From Stomoxys calcitrans (lineage: Eukaryota; Arthropoda; Insecta; Diptera; Muscidae), in contig NC_081555.1 of the NCBI RefSeq assembly GCF_963082655.1, positions 149,412,517 to 149,476,516 on the forward strand: DNA of 64,000 nucleotides, read 5' to 3'. Below are positions 35,204-47,535 of this stretch, in pieces. The translations under genes and the position numbers were made by a program. Position 1 is the first letter of the stretch. Each line of letters starts with the position of its first letter. The notes under the pieces were generated by a model. The model did no database searches. It worked only from the letters and a program-made list of their open reading frames with translations, and was not told the origin of the DNA.

Positions 35204-36158
35204 AACAAGTAAAAGCGTGCAAAGTTCGCCCTGGCCGAATCTTATACCGAGTTCTTTCCCGGTACCTCTTATTAGACAAACAAAGGACAAAAGAAAAGAA
35301 TTGCTATGCTAATTGAACTGTGCGTTGGAGACCACAGTCAGGTTATGGAGCGATTTGGGCCATATTTGACACAGTTGTTGAAAGTCATAACAAAACACCT
35401 AATGCAAAATTTAAGTTAAATCAGATGAGAATTGCGCCATCTAGTGGGTGAAAAATCAGAATCCAAGATCGGTTTATATGGCGGCTATATTAGGTTATGG
35501 ACCGATTTAAACACAGTACTTAGCACAGTTGTTGGACGTCACAACGAAACACGTTATGCAAAATTTCAGCCAAAACGGATAGGAATTGCGTGTTCAAGGG
35601 GCCCAAGAAATTAAGATCCCAGATCGGTTTATATGGCAGCTAAATTAGGTTATGGATCGATTTGAACCATATTTGACACAGTTGTTGGAAGTCATAACAG
35701 AAGTCATAATTTCAGCAAAATCCGATAGGAATTGCGCTCTCTGGTGGGTCAAGAAGTTAAAATCCAATATCGGTTTATATGGCAGCTATATCAGGTTATG
35801 AACCGATATAAACCGTACTTAGCACAGTTGTTGGTAGTCATAGTAAAACACCTCATGCAAAGAATAAGAATAGCGCCCTTTAGAGGCTCAAGAAGTCAAG
35901 ATCCCAGATCGGTATATAGGGCAGCTATATCAAAACATGGTCCGATATGGCCCATTTACAAACCCAACCGATCTACACTAAGAAGAAGTATTTGTGCAAA
36001 ATTTCAAGCGGATAGCTTTACTCCTTCGAAAGTAAGCGTGCTTTCAACAGACAAACGGACGGGCATGGCTAGATCGATTTTATAGGGCCTTAGACGAATA
36101 TTTCGAGGAGTTACAAACAGTATGACGAAATTAGTACACCCCCATCCTATAGTGTAAC
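35204..36158 (-). mobile_element. DINE-like subfamily B
   Basis: AACAAGTAAAAGCGTGCAAA, decayed palindrome TTCGCCCTGGCCGAATCTTA, about four to five units, a short ACGGACGGGC tract, and end ACACCCCCATCCTATAGTGT in which the final inverted-repeat GGGTATA is damaged. Confidence 0.82.
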
Positions 36159-36184
36159 AATTTTTCGAAAAAAAAAATTTAAAA

Positions 36185-36962
36185 ATTTGATGCATGATTG
36201 CTAGATTCTGGATATTTTGCAATGGCGAGGGGCCTAACGCAATTCAATGTCCCAAAATTCAGTAAAATTGGTTAATAAATTCACAATTTATGGGCCTAAA
36301 ACCTTAAACGTTAGATCGGAATATATGAAGGCAACATCCAAATCTGAACCGGCCAAATCTGATTTGGGCCATATAAAACAGGGATATGGAGGAGGCCAAC
36401 ACAACTCGCAATCGGACAATATATGCGCTTATTATGGACCTATCTTGGCTAGATTAAACAAAGATGTCGGGAGGCCTAACACAACTCAATGTCCCAAATT
36501 CCAGCGAAATCAGGTGATAAATGTGGCTTTAATAGGTCTTTGATGTCAGACCGATCTATATGGTGCTATATAAAGTTAAAGTCACATATATCCCATCTTC
36601 AACTTTTGCCTATGAACAAAGAAAAAATTCTGTGCAGAACTCAACATCTCTATATTTTAAGACTGTAGCGTGATTCCAATAGACGGACGGACGGACATGG
36701 CTAGATTGTCTTAGCCAAAAAGACGTATCTGTGCCAAATTTCATCTCAATATCTCAATTTTTTAAGACTGTAGAGTGATTACAACAGATGGACGGACGTA
36801 CGAACAGACGGACAGACACACTGACATCCTCAAATCATCTTAGAATTTTACGACGATCAGAAATACATATATTCTTTGTAGGGTCGGAAATTGATATCTT
36901 GATGTTTTCCAAATGGAATGGCTAAATGAATATACCCGCTATCCTATGGTGGTATACCCAAA
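36185..36962 (-). mobile_element. DINE-like subfamily A, diverged
   Basis: A-type units, two GACGGACGGAC tracts (36683, 36785) each preceded by the same leader, and end GCTATCCTATGGTGGTATAC. The hairpin end is missing. The doubled leader suggests a local duplication. Confidence 0.72.
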
Positions 36963-37715
36963 AATTATGACGATTAATAGGCACATAATCCTTTTCAGTA
37001 CTGTAGTTAATTTTTCACGCCTTGGGTATAAGCTCCACCATGGCCTACTTCGGTGTGTAGTATAGAGCCAGGCTCGCCTTGAAAACCAGCTCCAGCCTTG
37101 TCGGAGTGACTCCAAGGGAGTCATGCAACAGCACACTATCTTCCCCTCATCAATGACATCAACGATAAGATCTTCCATTGATTGAGCCCTTGTAGATATT
37201 ATGATATTCTGATCATCGTCCTCTTACTGGCTGCCTGAAAAATATGTCCCAATCAGAAGTTCCACGTTCTCCTCCTATTTTCGCTGTGTGCTTTCCTTCT
37301 TCTCTTCTCAGAGAGCTTGATGCGTGTGAAACATTAAAGAGCACCTTGCGCAATCTAGATCTTGCACTACGGTCCTCTTATAATTTTCAGAATTTCGGCT
37401 AATACCTTCTTTTGCTCTTCTCGTCTGCTTCTTGAACCTGCTCTGCTGTGTTCTCTCTCTCTTCGCCTTAGCCTCCTTATTGAGTACCTTAAGTTCTGGT
37501 GTCGGTCATTATTGGTTTGTCTTACGTGACGGTTATCTTTCTGGATATTCATTTCGGCTCTCCGTAAAATATGCTCTCGGGGATCCAAGCCTACACATAT
37601 ACTATCGCACTTAATTTTCCCCGAACTCCTATACAGGTTCCTTCCTCCTCTATCCTGCTCAACTTGAAACCCTTCCCGTATTGATCCAAAACAGAGCACT
37701 CGGTGGAGTGCCAAA
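36963..37715 (-). pseudogene. Decayed reverse transcriptase fragment, tentative
   Basis: On the minus strand across two frames there is ...AQSMEDLIVDVI... and then GVTPTRLELVF, reminiscent of the RT palm segment after YADD (GVNPxKTELVLF in I/LOA/R1-like elements). The YADD itself is not intact. The upstream minus frame at 37367-37714 is Arg-rich and unassigned. Weak evidence, so the family is only suggested. Confidence 0.4.
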
Positions 37716-37803
37716 ACAATTTTATCGGGAAACTAATGCGCCATTAGTAAGCTCACATCTCTAAACTGGGAGATTGGTCTGTGTTGCAGCTATAGACAAA
37801 TAT

Positions 37804-37925
37804 AATGGAGCATAGGTTACCATATCTGCCTATGACGCCGAACGCCTAGGTTCAAACATCAGAAAAATTTTCAGTGGTGGTTATCCCCCTATTAATGCTG
37901 GTCACATTTATCCCCTGTTTCTGGT
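37804..37925 (+). mobile_element. SINE family 1, partial and decayed
   Basis: CATAGGTTACCATATCTGCC, GACGCCGAACGCCTAGGTTC, then TTTTCAGTGGTGGTTATCCC, CCTATTAATGCTGGTCACAT. Part of the region after the B box is deleted. Confidence 0.75.
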
Positions 37926-37939
37926 TCCGGTCCAAAGGA

Positions 37940-38285
37940 CCGATCGGTGCCGGAACGTGATGGCCATTGTTTATTTAAAAGCGCCAAAAAACTTGTCTTT
38001 CATATCGAGAATAATAGACACTCAGCATTTAAGTAATAGCTGGTGCCGCCCGGCCTCTCATTGAGACTCCCCATTTGATACCGCAGATTGTCCGCGATTG
38101 TAGTTGCAGCTACTCTGTATACGAAGCATCCCACTATCCGCAACCTATGAAGGTGTCCGGTAGCTCTCAGTTGAGTTTCTCATTACATATGACCACCACA
38201 CAGATCGGAGCACAAAGTGTTCATAGTTCAGCCTGTGGGTGTTCATAGTTGTCCCGTTCAGGTAGAAAATTTAGTAGTAGCAGTA
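37940..38285 (+). repeat. Dispersed repeat R, copy 2
   Basis: Shares GATGGCCATTGTTTATTTAA, AAGCGCC, TCATATCGAGAATAATAGAC, GGTGCCGCCCGGCCTCTCA, ATCCGCAACCTATGAAGGTG and CAGCCTGTGGGTG with the R copy at 61285. It represents the 3' two thirds of the repeat. Confidence 0.6.
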
Positions 38286-38570
38286 GTATAAAAATATAAT
38301 CCGATCTCGACCATAATCGGCGCGGATAAAGAGAGGTAGAACAAAACTCAGTATTTCAAATTTTAGTGAAATTTGATCATAAATGCTACTCTGATGTACA
38401 TTATGGTCAACAAGGCAGTTATATACAAATATTGTCGGCTTTAAACCATACTAGACTGGAATATGAAGTGGAGTTATGCGAAATCGAGTAGTTATTAGTT
38501 GATGATCTTAAATCGGAAGTTCCATCTATATGAGAGAGAATATGACTGCTGCCCCGCCCCTGATATTAAA
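38286..38570 (-). mobile_element. DINE-like A, badly decayed
   Basis: About two units with TATAATCCGATCTCGACCAT, TTTCAAATTTTAGTGAAATT and ATCGGAAGTTCCATCTATAT. No ends. Confidence 0.5.
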
Positions 38571-38583
38571 ATCGTTCTGGTAG

Positions 38584-38974
38584 ATGTTTATGCGAATGGA
38601 AGGACCAACAGTCGGAAAGTTTAGCCTCCACGATATAATGTCCGATAATGGATTGAGGCTGATAGACTTCCCAATGGCAAAAAACATGGTAGTTAGTAGC
38701 ACCAGATTTCAACATAAAAATATTCACCCCATTCACCGTGTCACCCGATCAAAGCTCGAGCAACCAAATTGATCATGTAGTGATAGATGGAAGGCATTCA
38801 TCCAGCGTATTAGATGAACGATCAATCCATGGAGCGAAACTAGATTCGCATCATTACCTTGTTGCAGCAAAGGTTCGCTCCCGTTTGAGCATGGCGAGGA
38901 AAGTACGATCTAACATTGCACGGAAGCTCGATACTGAAAAGCTGCAAACACCGCAACCGATGACAACGGCATGA
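38584..38974 (+). pseudogene. RTE endonuclease C-terminal part, frameshifted
   Basis: Frame 1 (38584-38772) has GKFSLHDIMSDNGLRLIDF and NMVVSSTRFQHKNIH. The homologous continuation SPDQSSSNQIDHVVIDGRHS and KLDSHHYLVAAKVRSRL is in another frame (38738-38974). A frameshift therefore lies near 38740. The QIDHVVID...DSHHYL pair corresponds to the last catalytic blocks of AP-type endonucleases. The N-terminal half is absent. Confidence 0.8.
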
Positions 38975-39200
38975 TCACCTCGACTGACCCAACTGCTTGG
39001 TGAAAGCACTCCTTGTTCCGATGATATAATGGCAAACTATGATATAGTGGCAAACTATTACCCTCTCCATGGAAATTGCCGTGAAATCCGTACTTGGGTA
39101 CTGAAATCCTCCCCCAAGAAACCCACGGAACGTCTTAGAGTGTCGAGATGCTACTGAAGCCAAGAATGCGGCATTTAGAGCAATCCTGCAGTCAGTAACA

Positions 39201-39860
39201 ATGCGCCAGATGAAGGGGAGGTATCGGGAGAAGAGGAGAGAGGAGAAACGTCTATTCCGCAGAAAGAAAAAGGAAATGGAAAGACGTGAGTGTGAGCGAA
39301 TAGAGATGTACAGGAGACAAAATGAAGTTCGGAAATTCTACCAAAGAATTGAACTTCAAACCGAAGGCTTTGGTGCAGGCTCATTCTCCTGCAGAGACAA
39401 AGAAAGAAACTGACACAGATAGCATGCTTTGGATATAGAAAGAAAATTTCCAACCCAGCTGTTAGTGTCCGACGTTGGCGGCGAAGAGGATACCGCAGAA
39501 CCAATCGCTGATGATGGTATAGAATGTTTACCACCTAGTCAGAATGAGGTTCAAGTAGTTGTGACCCGACTGAAAAACAACAAGGCAGCAGGAGACGACG
39601 GCTTAGCCGCTGAACTATTTAAGGCCGGAAGCGAAACGTTAATAAGGCGTATGCATTAGCTTGCGTGCACAATCTGGCTAGAAGAACGCATACCCGATGA
39701 TTGGAAACTCAGCATACTATGTCCAGTACACAAGAAAGGAGACAAGACTGAATGTGCCAACTGCAGAGTTATAAGTCTATTCCCTATCGCGCTTGGCACG
39801 CTATTCTACGTTCGGCTAGTGGAACAAATGTTCTGAAGCAAAAATGCAAATTGCCCATTA
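39201..39860 (+). pseudogene. RTE linker and RT N-terminal part, broken
   Basis: The linker frame 39201-39413 is Lys/Arg/Glu rich (KRREEKRLFRRKKKEMERR...) and ends FSCRDKERN. The RT frame from 39429 contains RLKNNKAAGDDGLAAELFKA, then a stop at 39657 (probably CAG to TAG), then in the same frame WLEERIPDDWKLSILCPVHK and KGDKTECANCRVISLFPIA, ending at a stop near 39836. These are RT fingers motifs. The YADD palm is missing. Confidence 0.8.
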
Positions 39861-39923
39861 ACATTCCTTTAAGGAAGAGGGGCACACTTCTCACATATGG
39901 CATTATATGCCAGCTATACCATA

Positions 39924-42163
39924 AAACAGGTAAAAAGGTATTAAGTTCGGCCGGGCGAACTTTGGGGTATATATGTAAGACCCTTTCGTCACAATCCGAT
40001 GAAAATTGGTCACTTATTCACCCAAATTCGGCACGGACATTGAGTGGTTCTATAAATATAAGTCTCTGTTGAATTTTGTATTTCAAATTTCAACAAAATC
40101 GGGTAATAAATAAAGCTTTTATGACCCTTAACCGGCATATCGGTCTATATGGCAGCTATATCTAAACGCAGGCCTATTTTAACCACGTTTGGGTTGGAGG
40201 GGGGGTGGCCGAAAACTACTCACTGTTTTTATTTTCAGTGAAATTGGATAAAAAAACAAGACTTTTATGGGCTTCAGACCCTTTATCGGCAGATCGGTCC
40301 ATATGGCAGCAATATCTAAATATTGTCCCATCTGAACCATATTTGGGTCCTATGTTAGGAGGCCTAAAACTACTCACTGTTTGAAATTTCAGCACAATCG
40401 GTTAAAAAATAAAACTTTTATGGGCTTCAGACCCTTAATCGGCAGATCGGTCTATATGGCAGCTATATCTAAATATTGTCCGATCTGAACCATATTTGGG
40501 TCCAATGTTAGAAGGTCTAAAACTACTCACTGTATCAAATTTCAGTTAAATCGGTTAAAAACTAAAACTTTTATGGGCTTCAGACCCTTTATCGGCAGAT
40601 CGGTCTATATGGAAGCTATATCTAAATATAGTCCGATCCAAACCATATTTGGGCCGGATGTCGGGAGGTCGAAAACTACCAACTGTTTCAAATTTTAGCA
40701 AAATCGGATAATAAATAGGGGTTTTATGGGCTTCAGACACTTTATCGGGAGATCGGTCTATATGGCAGCTATATCTAAATATAGTCCGATCTGAACCATA
40801 TTTGGGTCCTATGTTAGATGGCCTAAAACTAATCACTGTCTCAAATTTCAGCATAATCGGTTAAAAAATAAAACTTTAATGGGCTTCAGACCCTTTATCG
40901 GGAGATCGGTCTATATGACAGCTATATCTAAATACAGTCCAATTTAAACCATATTTAAGTCAGATGTTGGTAGGTCTTAAAATACTCTCTGTTTTAAGTT
41001 TCAGCAAAATCGGATAAAAAATAAAGCTTTTATGGGTTTTAGACCCCTTATCGGTAGATCGGTCTATATGGCAGCTATATCTAAATATTGTTCGATCTGA
41101 ACCATATTTGGGTCAGATATCAAGAGGCTTCAAATAACCCACTGTTTCAAATTTCATCGAAATTGGGCAATAAATAAAGCTTTTATGGGCTTCAGACCCT
41201 TTATCGGCAGATCGGTCTATATGGCAGCTATATCTAAATATAAGCCGATCTGAACCATATTCGGGTCAGATATTGGTAGGCATTAAACTACTCACTGTTT
41301 CAAATTTCAGCCAAATCGGATGATAAATAAAGCTTTTATGGGCTTCAGACACTTTATCGGCAGATCGGTCTATATAGCAGCTATATCTAAATATAGCCCG
41401 ATCTTAACCAAATTTGGGTCCTATGTTAGAAGGCCTTAAACTACTTTCTGTTTCAAATTTCAGCCAAATCGGATGATAAATAAAGCTTTTATGGGCTTCA
41501 GACCCTTTATCGGCAGATCGTTCTATATGGCAGCTATATCTTAATATAGTCCGATTTGGTCCATATTTAGGTCGGATGTCGGGAGGCTTAAAATAACGCA
41601 GTGTTTCAAATTTCAGCGAATTTGGACGATAACTAAAGCTTTTGTGGGCTTCAGACCCTTTCTCGGCAGATCGGTCTATATGACAGCTATATATAAATAT
41701 AGCCCGATCTGAACCATACTTAAATCAGATGTCGGGAGGCCTAAATTAATTCACTGTTTCAAATTTCAGCAAATTCGGATGATAATTAAAGCTTTTATGG
41801 GCATTAGACCCTTTATCGGATAATCGGTCTATATAGCAGCTATATCCAAATATGATCCGATTTGGCCCGTTCAAAAACTTTACCAGCGTGCATCAAAAAC
41901 ACGTATTTGTGGCAAATTTCAGATCAATATCTCAATTTTTGAAGCATGGAGAGTGATTACAACAGACGGACGGACGGACGGAGAGATGGACAGACGGATA
42001 GACGGACAGACGGACAAACACACGGACATCATTAAATCGTCCCAGAATTTTACGACGATCCGAAATATATATACTTTGTAGGGCCCGATATTGGTATTTC
42101 GATGTGTTGCAAACGGAATGACTTAATGAATATAGCCCCTATCCTACGGTGATGGGTATAAAA
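39924..42163 (-). mobile_element. DINE-like subfamily A, long 11-unit array
   Basis: Hairpin end AACAGGTAAAAAGGTATTAA, TTCGGCCGGGCGAA. Eleven or so units with GGGCTTCAGACCC at about 153-bp steps (40421, 40574, 40727, 40880, 41033, 41187, 41340), then a GACGGACGGACGGA tract (41965-41992) and end CCTATCCTACGGTGATGGGT. It is the longest homogeneous A array in the window. Confidence 0.88.
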
Positions 42164-42780
42164 ACATATTTCAATCTGGTCCATATGCAGCATGCCTATC
42201 GAGAGGTCCAATTCAATATGCTTTTGCACATGCGTCTATTTAGGGCTTGAGACCTTTAATCGCTGATGAGTATGTATGGGGGAATATAAAGGTATTGCTA
42301 TTTTTATTAGAGCCCATTTTCTGCTTGTGGTAAAAAATAATTATTTGTCGAACAGTCGGATAGACAGATGGACAGATTGACAGACACACCGGCGGATGGA
42401 CAGACGCACAAACAGACAGATGGATGGATGGAAAGACAGGCGAATAGACAGTAGATGGTCACGAATTGATCCTATTAGATTTTTGTAAGGATCAAAAATA
42501 TCTATGTGGCCTTGAAACCAGAAAAGGCGCTTTTTTCTGGCCAATTTCGCTGGAATTTGGTATAGTGATCTCTAAAAGACCCCTTTAAATCCGTGTCTAA
42601 TATGATCTAGAACAAGCCATAATGTGAAATTGATGTAATTAGCCCGGTCTCCCAAGTTTGTTTCTTGCGTTCATAAAGGGTGCATTTTTCATGGCATTTT
42701 GAAAAAATATAGATTAGATGTATGTCCATGGTGGTGGGTAAAGAAGTTTCGGCTCGACCGATTTTATGGCATTTTCTCTT
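42164..42780 (+). mobile_element. DINE-like A remnants
   Basis: Decayed A-type units, a GACAGATGGACAGATTGACA tract (42361 on), and a degenerate hairpin end near 42727 (TGGTGGTGGGTAAAGAAGTT, TCGGCTCGACCGATTTTA). Confidence 0.5.
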
Positions 42781-44068
42781 GGACCACACTTTCCCAAACG
42801 AGCAATTTGTTTTAAAAACGTTTACTGGGCATTATTGCCTGTAATGCTCATACATGTTAACCAATGTGTATAGCACATATACAGCATAGCCCTTTTTAAC
42901 AGCATTGGCTTTGTCTTCAAGCTTTTGGGCATTATTTAGTGGAACACTCCAACAGCACTAAAGTGAAATCCCCCCCAAAGACAATGACAATAATAACCAC
43001 ACCAACAAGACCGCTGCCATTTTCAGCGGCAGACACTAACACTTCAACTCATTAAAAGGCGCCAAACAGTGGAGTACTCGTACAAGAGGATGAAAGCGAG
43101 TGTGAGTATAATTGAGTGTATGCTTGTATATGCAAGTTGGACTGTGTGTGAGTGTGTGATAGAATGCACCAGCCACAGCATTAATTTGTTTAACAATGTA
43201 CCACACAAAACTCACAAGCAAACAAATAGACGGAGAGACAGACAGACACCAGCACAGTTGTGTAAGCCCATAGATGACGGTGTTAAAGTGTCACATAAAC
43301 ATTCAAGGATGTGTGAAGAGAAATATACATTCATATGTATGTATGTGAAGGCACACACACCACTACCATTGAAGAGACATATTCCTTATAGTCTTATTTG
43401 TGCATGTATTGGAGTGTGTTTATGTGTATTTCTCTAAGGATGTCATGCCATTTTATGTTCCTATTATGTTTATGTGTCTAAACAATTATCTTCAAGGTAT
43501 ATATAATTACTTCCCTAACACCAGCGCATACTTCCTACACATGCATGTATATTAATTTACACATGTTGACACACACACACACACACACACACTGTTACAC
43601 ACATTTCATTATTTGGTAGAATTGTGTTAAATTAATTGACTTTGACACTTTTTAACTAAAATGTTGTGTCACCTGAGAGAGTGTTAACTTAAGGCAAGAT
43701 AGGGAGAAAAAGGCATAGAAAAGGAAGTCCTTTTAAAGAAAATTATTTTCCAACTCATACAGGAATAATGAAATTTTTATATTTCAGCGACATGTCAATG
43801 TCTTGGTTACATATGCAAATTTGTTTATTTATCAGACATTCACATAATTTTTAAAAGAAATTTTCTATTTGCCTACGTGCATTTGTGTATATTGCTACCG
43901 TCAATGTTAATTTGTTTGGGGGAAAATTGAAATGTTTTAATAAGGATAATAGAAACCAAGGAAGAAGGGAGGAGAAAGGCGCGTCATAGAAAGGACGAAA
44001 ATTGAACTTTGAATTGTACGTTATACTACTTTTTAATGTGAGAAAAGACAACTAGAACTAAAGGAAGT
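42781..44068. other. AT-rich spacer with (CA)n
   Basis: A CA tract lies at 43569-43592. The plus frame 43069-43437 (122 residues) has no domain, and its Cys/Val/Thr composition reflects GTGTGA and CACA runs. No gene supported. Confidence 0.6.
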
Positions 44069-45530
44069 TTTTTATACCCACCACCGCAGGATGGGGGTAT
44101 ATTCATTTTGTCATTCCGTTTGCAATATATCGAAATATCCATTTCCGGCCCTATAAAGTATATATGTTCTGTCCGTCTGTCCGTCTGTCTATTGAAATCA
44201 CGCTACAGTCTTTAAAAATAGAGATATTGAGCTGAAACTTTGCACAGATTCTTTTTTTCTCCATAAGCAGGTTAAGTTCGAAGATGGGCTATATTGGACT
44301 ATATCTTGTTATAGCCCCCATATAGACCGATCGACCGATTTAGGGTCTTAGGCTCATAAAAGCCCCATTTATTATCCGATTTTGCTGAAATTTCGGACAG
44401 TGAGCTGTGTTAGGCCCTTCAATAGCCTTTGTGAATTTGGCCCAGATCGGTCAGGATTTGGATATAGCTGCCATATAGACCGATCTCTCGGTTTTAGGTT
44501 TTGAGGCCATAAAAGACGCATTTATTGTCCGATGTCGCAAAAATTTGGGACAGTGAGTTAAGTTAAGTCCAGAGATATACTTGTGCAATATGGCACAGAT
44601 CGGTTCAGATTTGGATTTAGCTGCCATATAGACCGATCTTTCGATTTAAGGTTTTGGGCCCATTAAAGGCGCATTTATTGTCTGATGTCGCCGAAATTTG
44701 GGACAGTGAGCTATATTAAGCCCCTTGATATAATTCTGCCATATGGCACAGATCGGTTCAGATTTGGGTATAGCTGCCATATAGACTGATCTCAAGATTT
44801 TAGGTCTTGGGCCCATAAAATGCGCATTTGTTGTCCGATATCGCCGAAATTTTGGACAGTGAGTTGTGTTAGGCTCTTCGACATCCTTCTTCAATTTGGC
44901 CCAGATCGGTTTAGATGTGGATATAGCTGCCATATATACCGATCCACCGATTTAGGGTCTTAGGCCAACAAAAGCCACATTTATTATTCGATGTCGCTGA
45001 AATTCGGGACAGTGAGTTGCGTTAGGTACTTCAACATTCTTTGACAATTTGGCCCAGATCGGTCTAGGTTTGGATATAGCTGCCATATAGACAATGACTT
45101 GTGATTATTAGACCACTCAATGTCCGTGCCGAATTTGGTCCAAATCGGACCATATTTCAATAAAGTTGCTATGGGGGTATAAGTTATGCATTTTTCATCG
45201 GATTATGATGGAAGATGGTTTATATATTGGGCTGCCCAAAAAGTAATTGCGGATTTTTCATATAGTCGGCGTTGACAAATTTTTTCACAGCTTGTGACTC
45301 TGTAATTGCATTCTTTCTTCTGTCAGTTATCAGCTGTTACTTTAAGCTTGCTTTAGAAAAAAAGTGTAAAAAAAGAATATTTGATTAAAGTTCATTCTAA
45401 GTTTTATTAAAAATTCATTTACTTTCTTTTAAAAAATCCGCAAATACTTTTTGGCCAACCCAATATATACCTCAAGTGGTGGTTATACAAATTTCGGCCC
45501 GGTAGAACTTTACTCCTTCTTACTTGTTTT
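44069..45530 (+). mobile_element. DINE-like subfamily A, both ends, MITE in hairpin end
   Basis: The 5' end TTTTTATACCCACCACCGCA, GGATGGGGGTATATTC is followed by the leader with CTGTCCGTCTGTCC, about six units, then the MITE at 45227-45463, then the hairpin end CTCAAGTGGTGGTTATAC, TTTCGGCCCGGTAGAACTTT, TCTTACTTGTTTT. The two sides rejoin to a normal A end when the MITE is removed. Confidence 0.88.
45227..45463 (+). mobile_element. mariner-type MITE, copy 5
   Basis: TTGGGCTGCCCAAAAAGTAA on the left, TTTTTGGCCAACCCAA on the right, TA-flanked. Each TIR has one substitution. It sits just before the hairpin of the A element. Confidence 0.92.
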
Positions 45531-45790
45531 ATTTTGTGACAATTTTACGCAGAGTTCATGTTGGCTAGCTTTAAAGATTCGGCCCTGCCAAACTTAACGC
45601 AAGTTTTATCCGATTTGGCTGAAAATGCATGTGGCGTTTTATTATGACTTTCACTGTCAATGACAATAATGGACTAAATTCAGCCATAGACTAGTAAAAC
45701 TCCCACATGAACCGATATTACATCCAAATCGTCTAATCCCTCTTAAGCTCAAAACGGCAAATCGAGAGAGCGGTTTTAACCTGTTTAAAT
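45531..45790 (+). mobile_element. DINE-like B scraps
   Basis: Decayed pieces with AAGATTCGGCCCTGCCAAAC, ATCCGATTTGGCTGAAAATG and TTATGACTTTCACTGTCAAT. No ends. Confidence 0.45.
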
Positions 45791-46555
45791 GTTCAAATTT
45801 AATTTTCTTTTCTTCAAGCCATTTTATGTATGAAAAATCTCAAAGTATATTTTAACCTTAAACCCCATTTACCTCTCTTAAAGATAAACAAATACAATCA
45901 CCACATTGCGAAAGTAAGAAATCCTTCGTTCTTTCGGTTAATCTTTTTACTATAAATTCACAAAACAAATTCCACTCAACTCACATTGAAGCCTGGGCAC
46001 AAAGTAAATCACAGAAACATGATAAGAATTTAATAATAGCATAGCCCACCGAGAGATTTAAACGCCAATAAATCCCAAAATCAAGACTTGAGGCTAAATA
46101 TGGGCAAAAAGACAACCACCATCACCAAGCAAAGAAAATGGAATGCATATGGAATTCCAATCCACTCCTTTCATATATTCCCTAGCAGCAAGCTGAAAAC
46201 AAGAGGGATTTCGTTTTTGCCTAAGACATCAGACAAAAATTAAAAAAGGAGCTCACGCATCGTAAAGAACGGAAAAAAAATGTAAGAAAAAGAATGGAAA
46301 TTCATAGGGCAGACGACTTTATGTAAATATTGAAAAAAATCCCCATATGCTAAGCCTTGATAAAAATCCAAATATATTTTTTTTCTATAATACCCAATTG
46401 TGGCACTCAATGAAGAAGAAAATTCTTTGGAAAATGTGCAGCAATTATTGGTAGGTATGCGATCGGTTAAGCCGAGACATACTTGAACGGTTTGATTTGA
46501 TTTTCTTTGAGATTATCATGAGAAAGAGGGTTATAAAATAAAGGCTGAAGGAAAT
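45791..46555. other. AT-rich spacer
   Basis: No recognisable feature. Confidence 0.6.
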
Positions 46556-46559
46556 CAAT

Positions 46560-47010
46560 GAGGTAAAGACAAGGCTACCACTCTACCAATGCACGATGAC
46601 GGCATCGAAGGTTTGACAGTAATCCGGCTAACTAATAACAAGGCAGCAGCAGCCGATGGGTTATCAGTTGAACTCTTTATGAGGCGTTTCAAGCCATGCC
46701 TGAGTTTGGTATTCCTACAGAGTTGATACGACCTTGCAGAATGGCGCTAGCTGATACACGTTCTTCACTTAAATTGGGACATAAAGCCCTCTGAACCAGG
46801 GCTGAGGAGTCGAGGTTTGGGGCCGGACATCTACTCCAGATTATTGAACCGAAGTGGGAGCTCGGTTTGAATTTTAGCACTTTTGCCACGACTGAGAACC
46901 GCACTTTGACTCCGGCTTGATACTCCGACTGCGAGTTAGACTCCCGAATCGAGGTCTGGTTTAAGGATCAGACTACGCAGCCCTGTTGAATACCAAACGA
47001 GGTTTATGCG
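46560..47010 (+). pseudogene. RTE-type RT scrap with an internal insert
   Basis: Plus strand: HDDGIEGLTVIRLTNNKAAA, ADGLSVELF (same motif as at 39540-39620), then GIPTELIRPCRMALADTRSS, LKLG, and after about 190 bp of unrelated sequence NTKRGL, which matches the (D)TKRGF motif that normally follows directly. Several frameshifts. Only about 80 codons remain of an RT. Confidence 0.65.
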
Positions 47011-47049
47011 AGGAAAATGACAGAATTTTTGTAGATATATACGGGATGT

Positions 47050-47535
47050 TAGTTTTCTTATACCCTACACCACTACTGTTGTGCAGGGTATTATAACTTA
47101 GTGCATTTGTTTGTAACACCCAGAAGGAAGAGAGATAGACCCATTGATAAGTATAACGAACGACTTAGAATCACTTTCTGAGTCGATTTATCGATTTAGC
47201 TATGTTTGTCTGCTGTCTGTCTGTCCATGTTAATTTGTATACAAACTACAGGTCGCAATTTTCATCCGCTGGTCTTCTAATTTTAGCAAGAAGAATTTCC
47301 TCTTGACTCTCGACTGATGAAATTCAAAGAAATCGGTTCAAATTTAGATATAGCCGCCATATATGTATGTCGACCGATTTTCCCTTCAACAGGCGCAGGC
47401 GCTTTTGTTGACCAATATTTACACAAATTTGCACAACGACTTCCACCTCCTCGACGACTACCACAATATATAAGAAATTTGGTCGAAATCGGTTGAGAAT
47501 AAGATGCTGCTCCCATATACAGGTTATGCTAAGCT
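47050..47535 (+). mobile_element. DINE-like element of a different family (D), 5' part
   Basis: Starts TTATACCCTACACCACTACT, GTTGTGCAGGGTATTATAAC, the inverted-repeat start typical of fly DINE-1-like elements, then GTTTGTAACACCCAGAAGGA and CTGTCTGTCTGTCC, then about one unit with ATATAGCCGCCATATATGTA. It differs from A-C in leader and sequence. The 3' hairpin end is not seen. Confidence 0.7.

Larger units (their letters stand above)
38584..39860 (+). mobile_element. RTE-type non-LTR retrotransposon fragment
   Basis: In order: the C-terminal half of an endonuclease, a basic linker and the N-terminal half of an RT, all plus strand. Such proteins are often labelled craniofacial development protein 2-like in fly genomes, a name borrowed from RTE-type endonuclease homology. 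It is truncated at both ends, and an A element begins at 39924. Confidence 0.75.

Noticed and set aside
43069..43437. Small secreted Cys-containing protein
   Set aside because: No signal peptide or conserved spacing. The composition follows GTGTG and CACAC runs and there is an antisense frame over the same DNA.
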